Position numbers and translations under genes: made by a program. Shown here piece after piece: positions 8,320 through 18,642 of a stretch of DNA of 64,000 nt. Below the pieces are notes generated by a model. It was not told the DNA's origin and did no database searches. It saw only the letters and a list, made by a program, of their open reading frames with translations. Each line of letters starts with the position of its first letter. The first letter of the stretch is position 1. Source of the DNA: Flavobacteriaceae bacterium (GTDB taxonomy: Bacteria; Bacteroidota; Bacteroidia; Flavobacteriales; Flavobacteriaceae); NCBI GenBank assembly GCA_018669795.1, contig JABHSQ010000025.1, forward strand, positions 51,019 to 115,018. Reading direction: 5' to 3'.

Positions 8320-10959
8320 ATGAAAAAACTAATTCTCTTTTTCCAAAATCAATCTACTAATTTATTTAAGAGAACTAAAAGTTTGCCAAAATTGGCAATG
8401 ACTTTTATTTTTTTTATGTATTTCACAACACTTTCTTTTAGTCAAACCAATGTGGATTGTTCGGCGGGTTCTGTAAATACTACCTATTGTTATGTAAATA
8501 ATGACACAACTCAATTTGTATTTACGAGCACTGATGGTTTTCCATTAAATGTATTTTTTAATGCAGGACAAGTAGAACAAAATTATGACGAACTTATAGT
8601 TCTTGATTCAGATGGCTTAACTGACTTAAACTCCGCAACTCCTTATGGAAGTAATGGAGATTTAACAGGTATTACGTATCAGTCTTCTGGAGACACCATT
8701 ACTATTATGATTGATTCTGATAGTGTTATTAGTTGTGAGACAAATAACTACATACCATGGGATTTTGATATTTGGTGTCAAACCTGTATTAATCCTACAG
8801 TCACTTTTAGCACTGACGGTGATTGTATTAATGGAAATGATTTTTTAATTTTTGTTGATGTTTCCGATTTGGGATCTGCAACTGAATTAAACATTAATGA
8901 TGACCAAGGAAGTCCAGAGCAAATTGTAACGACAACTGGTATTGCAACTTTTGGTCCTTATTTTTTTACTACAGATGTAATAATGACTGTTATTGATGCA
9001 AACGACATTAATTGTGAAATTACAAGTAACACTATAAGTTGTTTAAGTGGTGGACCAGGTTCTTTATTTATAAATGCAGGAGATGATATATTATTAGAAT
9101 GTGATGCAGGTGGAGATGGATGTGTAGATATCAATGCAAATTTTTTAGCAACTTTTGAAAGTTTAACAGAAAACTATACTGTTGAGCCTATTACCTATGA
9201 TCCTCCTTATTCTTTTAGCGGATTAGCTAATTCAATCAATACAAATATTGATGATGCTTGGTCCCCTGTAGAAGTTTTACCCTTTGAATTTTGTTTCTTT
9301 GAAAATATTGAAACACAGTTTCAAGTAGGCTCAAATGGAGGTATTCGTTTTGATGTTGATCCAGATGACACATACAATGGATGGTCATTTATTGAAGACG
9401 TGCCTAATAATACAAATGAAACATTATCAGAAGTTAATGTGTTTACCCCGGTTCATGATATTGATCCTTCCGTAAATGATCAAAATGAAATTGCTTGGGA
9501 AATACTTGGTGCTTTCCCGAACAGAGTATTGGTTGTTTCCTATTATGAAGTACCTTACTTTAGTTGTAATGAGATAACAGCAACCCAGATGGTAGTTTTT
9601 TATGAATTTTCTAATATAATTGAAATTTATATGCAAGACAAGCCGATTTGTTCAAGTTGGAACGATGGTAATGCTGTTTTAGGGATTCAAAATAATGCAG
9701 GAAATATTGGTTATGTGCCACCAGGCAGAAATACATCAGATTCTCCTTGGACTGCTACTAACGAAGCTTGGAGTTTTTCTCCAGATGGAGAACAGACCTA
9801 CGTTTTCGAATGGTTAGATTCAAATGGTGATTTTATTAGTAATGACCCAACTATTAATGTATGCCCAGATGGAGAGGAAACGTATACTGCACAAATTACA
9901 TACACCAATTGCAACGGTGATGTTGTTGTATTAACAGATGATGTTACAGTAACACTAATAGCTTCATTTTCTGTCGACTTAGGAGGAAATCAAGAATTTT
10001 GTAATGAAAGTTCTTATGATATTATTGCGGAAATTATTGATGGAAATTCAAACGATGCAACTTTTGAATGGAGTACTGGTGAAGACACCCAAACTATTAC
10101 AGTAACAGATTCTGGTGATTATAGTGTTGATGTAACCATCGATGGTTGTTCAATAACTCAAACGATTAGTATTCTGTTTGAAGAAAGCCCATTATTTGAT
10201 CTTGGTGAAGATTTCTCAACTTGTTTTGAAAATAATATTGTATTAGACGCTACACCTTCAAATATGAATCCCGACGATGTAACTTATTCTTGGAGTACAG
10301 GAGAAACAACTCCTATTATAATGGTGACTGAAATAGGAACTTATTCTGTTATAGCTTCTTTTGGTGATTGTGCAGTTGAAGATTTAATTACAATTTCAGC
10401 AAGAACAGATTTAAATATTAATGTGAACGATGACTTCAAATCCTGTGTAGGAGAAGAATGGACATTAACAACTACCACCAGTGAAGAAGGAATTACTTAC
10501 CAATGGTATTTAAATGACAATACAATTGCTGGAGAAACTAACAGCACCGTTACTATTGTTATAAGCGATGATTTCCCTGGCACTCAAAATTATTCAGTAA
10601 CAATTACCAAAGGTAATTGTACAGGAACCGATGATGTAAATGTAGAATTATACGAAATTTCTAATTGTGTGATATCTCAAGGTATCTCTCCCGATGCAAC
10701 TCCAGGGTATAACGACTATTTAGATTTAGAATTTTTAAGTGATCGTGTTGGTGGTATTACAAACCTTCAAATATTTAACCGATACGGGACCATTGTTTTT
10801 AATAAAAATAATTACATAAACGAGTGGAATGGACAAGATAAAAACGGAAACAATCTGCCAACAGGCACCTATTATTATGTAATAGACTTTGCAAGTGCCG
10901 ATGATGTGTATGGTCCTCAAACAAGTGGATGGATTTATTTAAATAGAAACGCAAACTAA
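8320..10959 (+). CDS. T9SS type B secreted protein with gliding-motility C-terminal domain
   Basis: An 879-residue secreted protein. The N-terminus has about 20 extra residues before the hydrophobic signal (cleavage near SFSQ). The long mature part contains Ig/PKD-like repeats, e.g. WSTGEDTQTITVTDSGDYSV and WSTGETTPIIMVTEIGTYSV. The last ~85 residues (LQIFNRYGTIVFNKNN ... GTYYYVIDF ... GWIYL) are the gliding-motility-associated (type B) sorting domain that takes proteins through T9SS. It heads a trio with a PorP/SprF-like gene and an OmpA-like gene; type B cargo commonly needs such a dedicated SprF partner. The substrate or adhesion target is unknown. Confidence 0.85.
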   Translation: MKKLILFFQNQSTNLFKRTKSLPKLAMTFIFFMYFTTLSFSQTNVDCSAGSVNTTYCYVNNDTTQFVFTSTDGFPLNVFFNAGQVEQNYDELIVLDSDGLTDLNSATPYGSNGDLTGITYQSSGDTITIMIDSDSVISCETNNYIPWDFDIWCQTCINPTVTFSTDGDCINGNDFLIFVDVSDLGSATELNINDDQGSPEQIVTTTGIATFGPYFFTTDVIMTVIDANDINCEITSNTISCLSGGPGSLFINAGDDILLECDAGGDGCVDINANFLATFESLTENYTVEPITYDPPYSFSGLANSINTNIDDAWSPVEVLPFEFCFFENIETQFQVGSNGGIRFDVDPDDTYNGWSFIEDVPNNTNETLSEVNVFTPVHDIDPSVNDQNEIAWEILGAFPNRVLVVSYYEVPYFSCNEITATQMVVFYEFSNIIEIYMQDKPICSSWNDGNAVLGIQNNAGNIGYVPPGRNTSDSPWTATNEAWSFSPDGEQTYVFEWLDSNGDFISNDPTINVCPDGEETYTAQITYTNCNGDVVVLTDDVTVTLIASFSVDLGGNQEFCNESSYDIIAEIIDGNSNDATFEWSTGEDTQTITVTDSGDYSVDVTIDGCSITQTISILFEESPLFDLGEDFSTCFENNIVLDATPSNMNPDDVTYSWSTGETTPIIMVTEIGTYSVIASFGDCAVEDLITISARTDLNINVNDDFKSCVGEEWTLTTTTSEEGITYQWYLNDNTIAGETNSTVTIVISDDFPGTQNYSVTITKGNCTGTDDVNVELYEISNCVISQGISPDATPGYNDYLDLEFLSDRVGGITNLQIFNRYGTIVFNKNNYINEWNGQDKNGNNLPTGTYYYVIDFASADDVYGPQTSGWIYLNRNAN

Positions 10960-10995
10960 TTTTAAACCTCTTTTCTAACTACCTAATAGTTAAAT

Positions 10996-11925
10996 ATGAA
11001 AAAAAAATATATAATAACAATAGTTTTTGGACTACTAATTATCTTCCAAGAAGCAAGCGCACAACAAGATCCGCAGTACACGCAATACATGTACAACTTA
11101 AACGTGATTAATCCTGCCTATGTCGGATCTAAAGAAAGTTTATCAATAACAGCTCTCTATAGAAATCAATGGACAGGTATTGCTGACAACCCTCAAACAT
11201 TCACCTTTTCAGCGCATTCTCCTTTTGGAGATAAAGTGGGATTAGGAATCTCCGCGATTAAAGATCAGTTAGGTCCTGTGACAGAGTCTAATATTTATGC
11301 GGATTTCTCATATACTATTGATTTAGGTCAAGCCTTAAAATTAGCCTTTGGAATTAAAGCAGGAGCTAGTTTTCATGAGGTAAGACTAACAGATTTAGAA
11401 TTACAAGATCCTAACGATCCATTTTTTGCTGAAAATATTCAAAGCACTTATCCTAATGTTGGAGCTGGTTTATTTTTATACAACGATAATTTCTATTTAA
11501 GTTTATCGGTTCCTAACTTTTTGCAATCTGTACACTTAGATGAAACTCTTGAGGGAGAAGCGATCAAATATGGTAATGAAACCAGTCACATTTTTACAAC
11601 GGCAGGTTATGTTTTCCAGTTAGGAGAAAATGTAAAGTTAAAACCTTCAGTAATGGTGATAGCTGCGTTTGATGCGCCATTATCTTATGATACAAATTTA
11701 AATGCTTTGTTCTACGAAAAATTTGAACTAGGAGCTTCGTATCGATTAGATGATTCTTATAGTGCATTGGTTGGTTTTCAAATCAATCCTAATATCCGCA
11801 TAGGTTACGCTTACGATCATATCGTTTCAGATATTAAGGCTATTGCCGGATCATCGCACGAAATTATTTTAACTTGGGACGTGTATTTCAATAAACGTGC
11901 CTTACGTTCACCTAGATATTTCTAA
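10996..11925 (+). CDS. PorP/SprF-family outer-membrane protein
   Basis: A 309-residue outer-membrane barrel with a signal peptide ending at ASA. The mature N-terminus QDPQYTQYMYNLNVINPAYVGS is the family hallmark. F. johnsoniae SprF is needed for secretion of the adhesin SprB, and PorP is a T9SS outer-membrane protein. Placed 36 bases after a type B cargo gene, this copy probably serves that cargo (inference). The next gene follows after 22 bases, so all three form one operon. Confidence 0.9.
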   Translation: MKKKYIITIVFGLLIIFQEASAQQDPQYTQYMYNLNVINPAYVGSKESLSITALYRNQWTGIADNPQTFTFSAHSPFGDKVGLGISAIKDQLGPVTESNIYADFSYTIDLGQALKLAFGIKAGASFHEVRLTDLELQDPNDPFFAENIQSTYPNVGAGLFLYNDNFYLSLSVPNFLQSVHLDETLEGEAIKYGNETSHIFTTAGYVFQLGENVKLKPSVMVIAAFDAPLSYDTNLNALFYEKFELGASYRLDDSYSALVGFQINPNIRIGYAYDHIVSDIKAIAGSSHEIILTWDVYFNKRALRSPRYF

Positions 11926-11947
11926 TCTTTAACAAAGCACATTTAAA

Positions 11948-13840
11948 ATGAAAAAAATATATCTATTCATTATACTAATAGCGGCAAGTACAACCATTAC
12001 TTTCGCACAGAATAAAGACACCAAAAAAGCTGATGACTTATATAGTAGATTAGCTTATACTGATGCTGCCGAGGCCTATCAAAAATTATTAAAAAAAGGG
12101 AAAGGCACTAAATACGTTTATGAACAATTAGCAAATAGCTATTACTTTATCAACGATTCTAAAAAAGCTGAAACGTACTACAAAAGAGTAGTGAAAGGAA
12201 AAAAAGTAAAACCTGAAACAGTATACAGTTATGCACAAGCTTTAAAAGCCAATGGTAAATATGATGATTATAATATTTGGATGAAGAAATTTACTGAAAT
12301 GAAACCAGCAGATTCTAGATCTATTGCTTTTATGAAAAATCCTAATTACCTGCCTAAGTATTTAGAAAATGTTAAAAAGTTTTCGCTTACCAACATGAAA
12401 GAAATTAATACCGAATACTCCGAGTTTGGTGGTACCGTTATGAATAAATCTTTTTACTTCTCTTCGGCTAGAAATACCGCTAGAAAAAAATATGCCTGGA
12501 ACGAAGAACCATTTTTAGATATATATGTTGCAGAAATTATTGGAGGAACCGTTAAAAACGCAGACCTAATCGATGGAGATGTAAACACTAAATACCACGA
12601 AGGTAATTTAGCCATTACTGCAGATGGTAAAAGAATGTATTTTGACAGAAACGATTACTATAAAGGTAAATACAAAAAAAGCGAAGAAGGGATTAATCAA
12701 ATTAACTTATTTACGGCCCTAAAAGAAAATGGTGTTTGGAAAGATATTCAACCGGTAAGCTTCAATAACAATGAAAACTCTTTTGGACAACCTGCTTTAA
12801 GCCCTGATGGAAATACGCTTTATTTTGTAAGCGATATGCCTGGCGGAAAAGGAATGTCTGATATTTATAAAGTAGCTGTAAACAAAGATGGTTCTCTTGG
12901 TAAACCAGAAAACTTAGGTGATAAAATTAATACAGAAGGTAAAGAGGTATTCCCTTTTATAGACTCAAACGGCACTCTTTACTTTTCTAGTGATGGGCAT
13001 ATGGGGTTAGGAGAATTAGATGTTTTCTATGCAGAAGTTAGTGGATTAAGTTTTGCTAATGTTAGAAATATTGGAACCGATGTAAATAGTGAAAATGATG
13101 ATTTTGCTTTTAAATACGACCCTAAAACTAAAGAAGGATATGTTTCTTCTAATAGAAAAGGTGGTGTTGGTAGTGATGATATTTATGCCGCTAAATTAAT
13201 TGCTCCATTATGTGATTACAAACTTAATGTTCAAGTAGTAGATGCGAATACTAAAAAAGCATTGCCAGGTGCACGTGTAGATCTTTATGATAATACTGAA
13301 AATAAACTAGCTACTAAAACAGCAGATAAGAATGGTTTTGTAAAACTTGTTGTGGAATGTGATAAACAAAATGAAGTATTAGGTTTCTTGCAGGGTTACG
13401 AAAGTAATAATCTAAGAGTAACTCCAACCAATCAAGGGCCAGTAATTAGAACGTTAATGCTTCGTCCTATCGAAAACATTATTGTAGATAATAAAGTAAT
13501 TTTAAATCCTATTCTATTTGATTTTGACAAGCAAAACATTAAATCACAAGCTGCTTTTGAACTTGATAAATTAGTGGCAATCATGAAAAAATATCCATCA
13601 ATGGAAATTAAAGTTGAAAGCTATACAGATCATAGTGGTACGGCAGCATATAATATGGCACTCTCTAACAGAAGAGCAGCCTCTACTGTGCAATACATTA
13701 TCTCTAAAGGAATCGATAAAGCTAGATTAACTAGCCAAGGGTTTGGTAAAACGAAACCACTTTTTGATTGTGGCAGTAACTGTACAAAAGAACAAAACGA
13801 TAAAAATAGACGATCAGATTTTATTATAACAAAAAGATAA
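11948..13840 (+). CDS. OmpA-family protein, PorE-like (TPR, propeller, CPR and OmpA domains)
   Basis: A 630-residue envelope protein with a signal peptide ending at TFAQ. Domains in order: TPR-like helices (about 25-150), PD40-type beta-propeller repeats (about 150-400; SFGQPALSPDGNTLYFVSD), a carboxypeptidase-regulatory-like fold (about 425-500) and a C-terminal OmpA/MotB peptidoglycan-binding domain (about 515-630; FDFDKQNIKS, TDHSGTAAYNMALSNRRA). This is the architecture of PorE, which anchors the T9SS to peptidoglycan. Unlike PorE it has no lipobox, and its operon with a PorP/SprF gene suggests a paralogue tied to one adhesin. Confidence 0.87.
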   Translation: MKKIYLFIILIAASTTITFAQNKDTKKADDLYSRLAYTDAAEAYQKLLKKGKGTKYVYEQLANSYYFINDSKKAETYYKRVVKGKKVKPETVYSYAQALKANGKYDDYNIWMKKFTEMKPADSRSIAFMKNPNYLPKYLENVKKFSLTNMKEINTEYSEFGGTVMNKSFYFSSARNTARKKYAWNEEPFLDIYVAEIIGGTVKNADLIDGDVNTKYHEGNLAITADGKRMYFDRNDYYKGKYKKSEEGINQINLFTALKENGVWKDIQPVSFNNNENSFGQPALSPDGNTLYFVSDMPGGKGMSDIYKVAVNKDGSLGKPENLGDKINTEGKEVFPFIDSNGTLYFSSDGHMGLGELDVFYAEVSGLSFANVRNIGTDVNSENDDFAFKYDPKTKEGYVSSNRKGGVGSDDIYAAKLIAPLCDYKLNVQVVDANTKKALPGARVDLYDNTENKLATKTADKNGFVKLVVECDKQNEVLGFLQGYESNNLRVTPTNQGPVIRTLMLRPIENIIVDNKVILNPILFDFDKQNIKSQAAFELDKLVAIMKKYPSMEIKVESYTDHSGTAAYNMALSNRRAASTVQYIISKGIDKARLTSQGFGKTKPLFDCGSNCTKEQNDKNRRSDFIITKR

Positions 13841-13852
13841 ATCGTTATTATT

Positions 13853-13884
13853 AAAAAGCCTTTGATTTAAATCAAAGGCTTTTT
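13853..13884. terminator. Bidirectional intrinsic terminator
   Basis: A perfect 32-bp palindrome with 16-base arms (left arm AAAAAGCCTTTGATTT) placed between the convergent OmpA gene and the acyltransferase. A-runs and T-runs flank the GC part on both sides, so it can stop transcription in both directions. Its right end overlaps the stop codon of the minus-strand gene by two bases. Confidence 0.9.
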
Positions 13885-15697
13885 AATTTTTATCTTCTGT
13901 TTGAGAATTAATTTTCTTTTCCCATTCAGCTTGAAACTCTTCCATTACAGGTTTTACAGTGCTTTCTGGCAAATCTGCAATTCGAATATACATAAGGCCA
14001 TCTACTGCGTTATTAAATAATGGATCTACGTTAAAAGCAACCACTTTTGCATTTTGCTTGATATACTTTTTAATTAGGACAGGTAATCGTAAACTTCCTG
14101 GCTCTACTTCATCTATAATCTTATCAAACTTATTTAAATCTGCTTCACTTGCGTCAAAGATAAAATCCTTATCAGCATCTTTTAACTTAACCTTATATTC
14201 TTTTTTGGGCTTAATATATTGTGCAATATAGGGATCGTAATAATTAGATTTCATAAACTCAATCATCAACGATTTTGAAAATTCAGAAAACTTATTACTA
14301 ATACTAACTCCTCCTATTAAATATTTATGCTCGGGATATCTTAATGTTGAGTGTACTATTCCTTTCCATAGTAAAAACAATGGCATGGGTCGCATTTGAT
14401 ATCTTTTAATTATAAAAGCCCTTCCCATTTCAATGGATTTACTCATCATTGGGAATAGCTCTTGATCAAATCGAAATAGTTCCTGTAAATAGAACCCATC
14501 GATTCCATATTTTGAATAAATTTGAGAACCTAAACCCATTCTATAAGCACCAGCAATCATTTTTTCATCCTTATCCCATAAAAACATATGGTGATAGTAC
14601 GCGTCAAATTTATCTAAGTCTATTGCCTTATTAGTTCCTTCTCCTACTTCTCTAAATGTTATTTCTCTAAGTCTTCCTATTTCTTGAATAATATTTGGAA
14701 TACTTGATGCTTCAGCTAAGTAAACTTCATAATTTTTACTTTGTAGCAATCTTTTATCATTTTTTTGCAGTGAATATATCTCTTTTTCAATAGTAGAAAC
14801 GGAGACTGGATTTACTATATTTTTAGTAGGTTTTGGAAACTTTAATTTTTTTGGAAGACTATCTATAAGTTTTTTCTTTTCAAAAGGATTTGCAAGCAAG
14901 TACGTTTTAGTACGTAAAAAATTGGTGAAATCTTCAAGTGTTTTATATTCATCTTGAGCATTAATAGAAATTGGATTTCCAATTCTAACCCTTATTAATC
15001 GTTGTTTTTGAGTTAATACCTCAGAAGGTAATTTAGCGGTACGTAGGGTATCACTCATTTTAGCCATTCTATAAAATAACTTACTATTTTTAGCATGAAA
15101 ATAAATTGGAACGATAGGAACTTTTGCTCTTTGTATCAATTTCATAGCAGCTTCTTGCCAAGGTTTATCTACTATTAATTTGCCATCTCTATACGTAGAA
15201 ACTTCTCCAGCCGGAAAAACACCTAAGGGATGTCCATCCTTTAAATGTTCTAAGGATGCTTTAAAACCGCCTAAGTTAGATTGCAATTCTTTTTTTCCTT
15301 CAAAAGGGTTTACAGGCATCACATAGGATTTCATAGGTTCGATGCGATGTAATAAAAAATTAGCTAATATTTTAAAATCGGGACGGTGATCCAATAACAA
15401 TTTTAATAATAAAATTCCATCAACTCCACCTAAGGGATGATTAGATATGGTAATAAAAGGTCCCGTTTTTGGGATTCTTTTTAAATCTTCTTCTGGAATT
15501 TCAAACTTAATTTCAAAGTCGTTAATCAACGCATTTATAAAATCAATTTCTTTTAAATGCTTGTTTTTATCATAAATCTTATTAAGAGTATTAAGATTTA
15601 GGATTTTCATCAATGCCCAACCAAAGGTAGTACCTAAAAACCCAAATTTATCTAGGTTAATGGTCTGTGCTACTTCTTTTGCATTGACTAATCCCAT
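13883..15697 (-). CDS. olsF: Bifunctional acyltransferase, OlsF-like (ornithine lipid synthesis)
   Basis: A 604-residue fusion. The N-terminal half is a PlsC-type lysophospholipid acyltransferase: NHPLGGVDG (H87 ... D93, an H-x5-D variant) and FPAGEVS at 161-167. The C-terminal half (about 320-520) is a GNAT/autoinducer-synthase-like N-acyltransferase (EVYLAEASSIPNIIQEIGRLREITFREVGEGT). This matches OlsF, which makes ornithine lipids in one polypeptide in Serratia and Flavobacterium; the N-terminal domain does the O-acylation and the C-terminal domain the N-acylation. The exact amino-acid substrate cannot be read from sequence. A perfect -7 box lies at 15744-15751. Confidence 0.78.
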   Translation of the reverse strand: MGLVNAKEVAQTINLDKFGFLGTTFGWALMKILNLNTLNKIYDKNKHLKEIDFINALINDFEIKFEIPEEDLKRIPKTGPFITISNHPLGGVDGILLLKLLLDHRPDFKILANFLLHRIEPMKSYVMPVNPFEGKKELQSNLGGFKASLEHLKDGHPLGVFPAGEVSTYRDGKLIVDKPWQEAAMKLIQRAKVPIVPIYFHAKNSKLFYRMAKMSDTLRTAKLPSEVLTQKQRLIRVRIGNPISINAQDEYKTLEDFTNFLRTKTYLLANPFEKKKLIDSLPKKLKFPKPTKNIVNPVSVSTIEKEIYSLQKNDKRLLQSKNYEVYLAEASSIPNIIQEIGRLREITFREVGEGTNKAIDLDKFDAYYHHMFLWDKDEKMIAGAYRMGLGSQIYSKYGIDGFYLQELFRFDQELFPMMSKSIEMGRAFIIKRYQMRPMPLFLLWKGIVHSTLRYPEHKYLIGGVSISNKFSEFSKSLMIEFMKSNYYDPYIAQYIKPKKEYKVKLKDADKDFIFDASEADLNKFDKIIDEVEPGSLRLPVLIKKYIKQNAKVVAFNVDPLFNNAVDGLMYIRIADLPESTVKPVMEEFQAEWEKKINSQTEDKN

Positions 15698-15743
15698 ATA
15701 TGATAATTATTTTTTGATTGACACCTAATCTGTCAGTATAAAG

Positions 15744-15751
15744 CAAATATA
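15744..15751 (-). promoter_or_regulatory. -7 box of the olsF-like gene
   Basis: TATATTTG on the minus strand, 46 bases before the start at 15697. Perfect TAnnTTTG match without a clear TTG upstream. Confidence 0.5.
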
Positions 15752-15768
15752 GTTAAAATCAGATTGTA

Positions 15769-17025
15769 TTATTCCTTAACTACTATCTGAATTGTCTCCC
15801 TGTTTTCTTGCTTTAAAAGCATTCCTTTCCCCCTTAATAACTCTTTAATTTCACTTGTTTTAGAATGGCGTATCGTATAAAGAGTAACGTCTTCATTCCA
15901 AGTCACTCTAAATGTTTCTCTTAACTTTCCTAGCAATAATTCTAACTTATTAAATTTATTATCCACACAAACAGAAAAACTTATTGCCGAATTTTGAATT
16001 AAATTTACTTTCATTTTATATTGATGTAATTGTTTAAAAACATCAGCAATATTATCTTCCATCATAAATGAAAAATCCAAAGATGAAAGTGATATAAGCA
16101 CTTGGTTTTTCTTTAAAATAAAACAAGAAACCAGAGGGTCTAAAGCAATTCCTTTTCCAACACAAGTACCATTATTTTTGGGATTATAAAATGATTTTAC
16201 ATATAATGGAATTTCTTTTCGTTGCAATGGCTGTAATGTTTTTGGATGAATTACAGAAGCGCCATAAAAAGCCATCTCTATGGCTTCTCGATAAGAAATA
16301 TGATGTAACAATTGCGTTTTTTTAAAATGTCTTGGATCCGCATTTAATACACCAGGAACATCTTTCCAAATAGTAACACTCTGTGCATTTAAACAATAAG
16401 CAAAAATAGCAGCAGTATAATCGCTTCCTTCTCTTCCTAAAGTAGTGGTGAAATTATGAGTGTTTTCTGAAGCTATAAAGCCTTGAGTGATACAAATTCC
16501 CTTTTTAGGAACACATTTTAAAATGTTTTTTTGAGTTTCTACCCAATCTACAATTGCATCTCGATAATTGGTGTTAGTTTTAATACATGATCTTACATCT
16601 AGAAATTTATTTTCAAGTCCTTTATCAGACAAATATGCAGAAATAATAGAAGTTGAAATCAATTCACCAAAACTTACCACTTGATCGTAAACAAAAGAAT
16701 GGTCATTAGATTTATTGTTTTCTAAAAAAAAATGAAGCTCATTTTTGTACCTTAATAGCAAGTTAAAAATTGGATTCGATGTGTTGCTAAAAAGATCCGA
16801 TATAATCTGAAAATGAAAGTCATAAATCTCAGTGATTGATGCTTTTACTTCGTTTGGGCTTGAAAAATAATTAGAGATTATTAATTCTAACTGATTGGTC
16901 ATTTTTCCCATTGCAGAAACAATAACCACCAAGTCTTTTTCTTCTGTAGTTTTTAATACAGTTAGTACGTTTTTAACTCCTTCAGCATTTTTTACAGATG
17001 CTCCACCAAATTTAAATACCTTCAT
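15769..17025 (-). CDS. lysC: Aspartate kinase, monofunctional
   Basis: Phosphorylates aspartate, the first step towards lysine, threonine and methionine. At 418 residues it fits the monofunctional class. N-terminal KFGGASVKNAEGV is the amino-acid-kinase motif; TTLGREGSDYTAAIFAYCL and WKDVPGVLNADPR line the active site. The C-terminus (about 300-418) has ACT-like segments that usually mediate feedback inhibition. It lies 24 bases downstream of the GNAT gene on the same strand, so the two may be co-transcribed. Confidence 0.92.
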   Translation of the reverse strand: MKVFKFGGASVKNAEGVKNVLTVLKTTEEKDLVVIVSAMGKMTNQLELIISNYFSSPNEVKASITEIYDFHFQIISDLFSNTSNPIFNLLLRYKNELHFFLENNKSNDHSFVYDQVVSFGELISTSIISAYLSDKGLENKFLDVRSCIKTNTNYRDAIVDWVETQKNILKCVPKKGICITQGFIASENTHNFTTTLGREGSDYTAAIFAYCLNAQSVTIWKDVPGVLNADPRHFKKTQLLHHISYREAIEMAFYGASVIHPKTLQPLQRKEIPLYVKSFYNPKNNGTCVGKGIALDPLVSCFILKKNQVLISLSSLDFSFMMEDNIADVFKQLHQYKMKVNLIQNSAISFSVCVDNKFNKLELLLGKLRETFRVTWNEDVTLYTIRHSKTSEIKELLRGKGMLLKQENRETIQIVVKE

Positions 17026-17049
17026 CTTTTTGCCTTTTAAAAAAGCAGT

Positions 17050-17532
17050 TTATTTTATGGTTGTCATATAATTTTTAATCCCTTCTTCATCCATTTGAAC
17101 AAGATACCAGTCTTTTAACATACTTGCTCCGCTCTTTTCGTAAAACTTTATAGCTCCTTCATTCCAATCCAAAACCACCCATTCTAATCGTTTTACATTT
17201 TGTGCTGCTGCATATGCTATTACTTTGGAGTGAAGTGCTTTTCCAACTCCGGTGCCCCTCATTTTTTCATTCACTATTAAATCTTCCAAATGAATACTTC
17301 TTCCTTTCCAAGTTGAAAATCGGTCGTAAACCAATGCCATGCCAACTATTTTTTCTTCTACTTCAGCAACAAAACAAGTAAACAATGGGCTTTTTCCAAA
17401 ACCTTCTTTTACTAAAGTATCAACCGTAATAATAACTGCATCGGGTTCCTTTTCAAAAGCCGCTAATTCTTTTATAAGCCTTAAAACTTGAGGCATATCT
17501 ACTGGAGTACTTAATCTTACCGAGATGTTCAT
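17050..17532 (-). CDS. GNAT-family N-acetyltransferase
   Basis: A 160-residue acetyl-CoA-dependent N-acetyltransferase of unknown substrate. The conserved GNAT core is visible: DLIVNEKMRGTGVGKALH is the acetyl-CoA binding loop, followed by VKRLEWVVLDWNEGAIKFYEKSGA. This pattern resembles diamine/thialysine acetyltransferases. I chose the ATG at 17532; a GTG three codons upstream is also possible. Divergent from fbp, with a GATATTTG -7-like box on each strand. Confidence 0.85.
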   Translation of the reverse strand: MNISVRLSTPVDMPQVLRLIKELAAFEKEPDAVIITVDTLVKEGFGKSPLFTCFVAEVEEKIVGMALVYDRFSTWKGRSIHLEDLIVNEKMRGTGVGKALHSKVIAYAAAQNVKRLEWVVLDWNEGAIKFYEKSGASMLKDWYLVQMDEEGIKNYMTTIK

Positions 17533-17550
17533 AGTTTTCACTTTGAATTA

Positions 17551-17590
17551 CAAATATCGGTTCTATTTCTTTAAAATTTAACGATATTTG
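17551..17590. promoter_or_regulatory. Divergent promoter region between GNAT gene and fbp
   Basis: GATATTTG occurs on the minus strand at 17551-17558 and on the plus strand at 17583-17590, each one mismatch from TAnnTTTG and each 18-30 bases from a start codon. The two face away from each other. Confidence 0.4.
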
Positions 17591-17616
17591 CAACAAATTC
17601 ATGACAACCTATTGTA

Positions 17617-18624
17617 ATGACACAACAAAACAAAACGCTCGGGGAATTTATTATTAATAAACAAAGTGAGTTTAAATATTCTTCTGGTGAGCTTACAAGG
17701 CTTATCAATTCTATTAGATTAGCTGGAAAAATTGTAAATCACGAAGTAAACAAAGCAGGTCTTGTAGATATACTTGGTACTGCTGGAGAAGAAAATATTC
17801 AAGGCGAAGACCAGCAAAAATTAGATGTTTATGCCAATGAAGTTTTTATAAAAAACTTGGTGAATCGTGAAATTGTTTGTGGTATTGCAAGTGAGGAAGA
17901 AGATGATTTTATTGCCATACAAGGTAATAACAAGAAAAACGAAAATAAATATGTGGTATTAATGGATCCTTTAGATGGCTCCTCTAATATCGATGTCAAT
18001 GTTTCAGTTGGAACGATTTTCTCAATTTATAGAAGGATTACTCCAGTAGGAACCCCTGTAACAATTGAAGATTTCTTGCAACCCGGGAAAAATCAAGTTG
18101 CCGCTGGATATATTGTTTATGGAACCTCAACTATGATTGTTTATTCTACAGGCCATGGAGTAAATGGCTTTACATTAAATCCTGCAATTGGGACCTATTA
18201 TCTTTCGCATCCTAATATGCAATTCCCTGATAAAGGATTTATCTATTCGGTCAATGAAGGTAATTATGTTCATTTCCCAAAAGGGGTGAAAGAATATATT
18301 AAATATTGCCAAGAAGAAGAAGATGACAGACCTTATACTTCTAGATACATTGGTTCTTTAGTTTCCGATTTTCATAGAAATATGATTAAAGGAGGAATTT
18401 ATTTTTATCCTTCTACTTCTAAAAGCCCTAATGGTAAGCTGCGTCTTCTTTACGAATGCAATCCTATGGCATTTTTAGCCGAAAGAGCGGGTGGTAAAGC
18501 AAGTGATGGTTTTAATAGAATTTTAGACATTAAGCCTACAGAATTACACCAAAGAGTTCCTTTTTTCTGTGGAAATAAAGACATGGTAGAAACCTTAGAG
18601 TCTTTTATGAAAAAAAATGAGTAG
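17617..18624 (+). CDS. fbp: Fructose-1,6-bisphosphatase, class I
   Basis: Gluconeogenic enzyme that hydrolyses fructose 1,6-bisphosphate. The 335-residue length fits class I. The metal/phosphate site [10 protein letters not shown] lies at residues 117-126, preceded by the acidic loop ASEEEDD (91-97); [25 protein letters not shown] near the C-terminus is the other class signature. Monocistronic by context. It is followed by a decayed MscS remnant, not by a clear terminator. Confidence 0.96.
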   Translation: MTQQNKTLGEFIINKQSEFKYSSGELTRLINSIRLAGKIVNHEVNKAGLVDILGTAGEENIQGEDQQKLDVYANEVFIKNLVNREIVCGIASEEEDDFIAIQGNNKKNENKYVVLMDPLDGSSNIDVNVSVGTIFSIYRRITPVGTPVTIEDFLQPGKNQVAAGYIVYGTSTMIVYSTGHGVNGFTLNPAIGTYYLSHPNMQFPDKGFIYSVNEGNYVHFPKGVKEYIKYCQEEEDDRPYTSRYIGSLVSDFHRNMIKGGIYFYPSTSKSPNGKLRLLYECNPMAFLAERAGGKASDGFNRILDIKPTELHQRVPFFCGNKDMVETLESFMKKNE

Positions 18625-18642
18625 CAACCTTTTTCGTTTTTA

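Noticed and set aside
9427..9636. Minus-strand ORF inside the T9SS type B gene
   Set aside because: Shadow frame of a long, clearly coding gene; composition is not protein-like.
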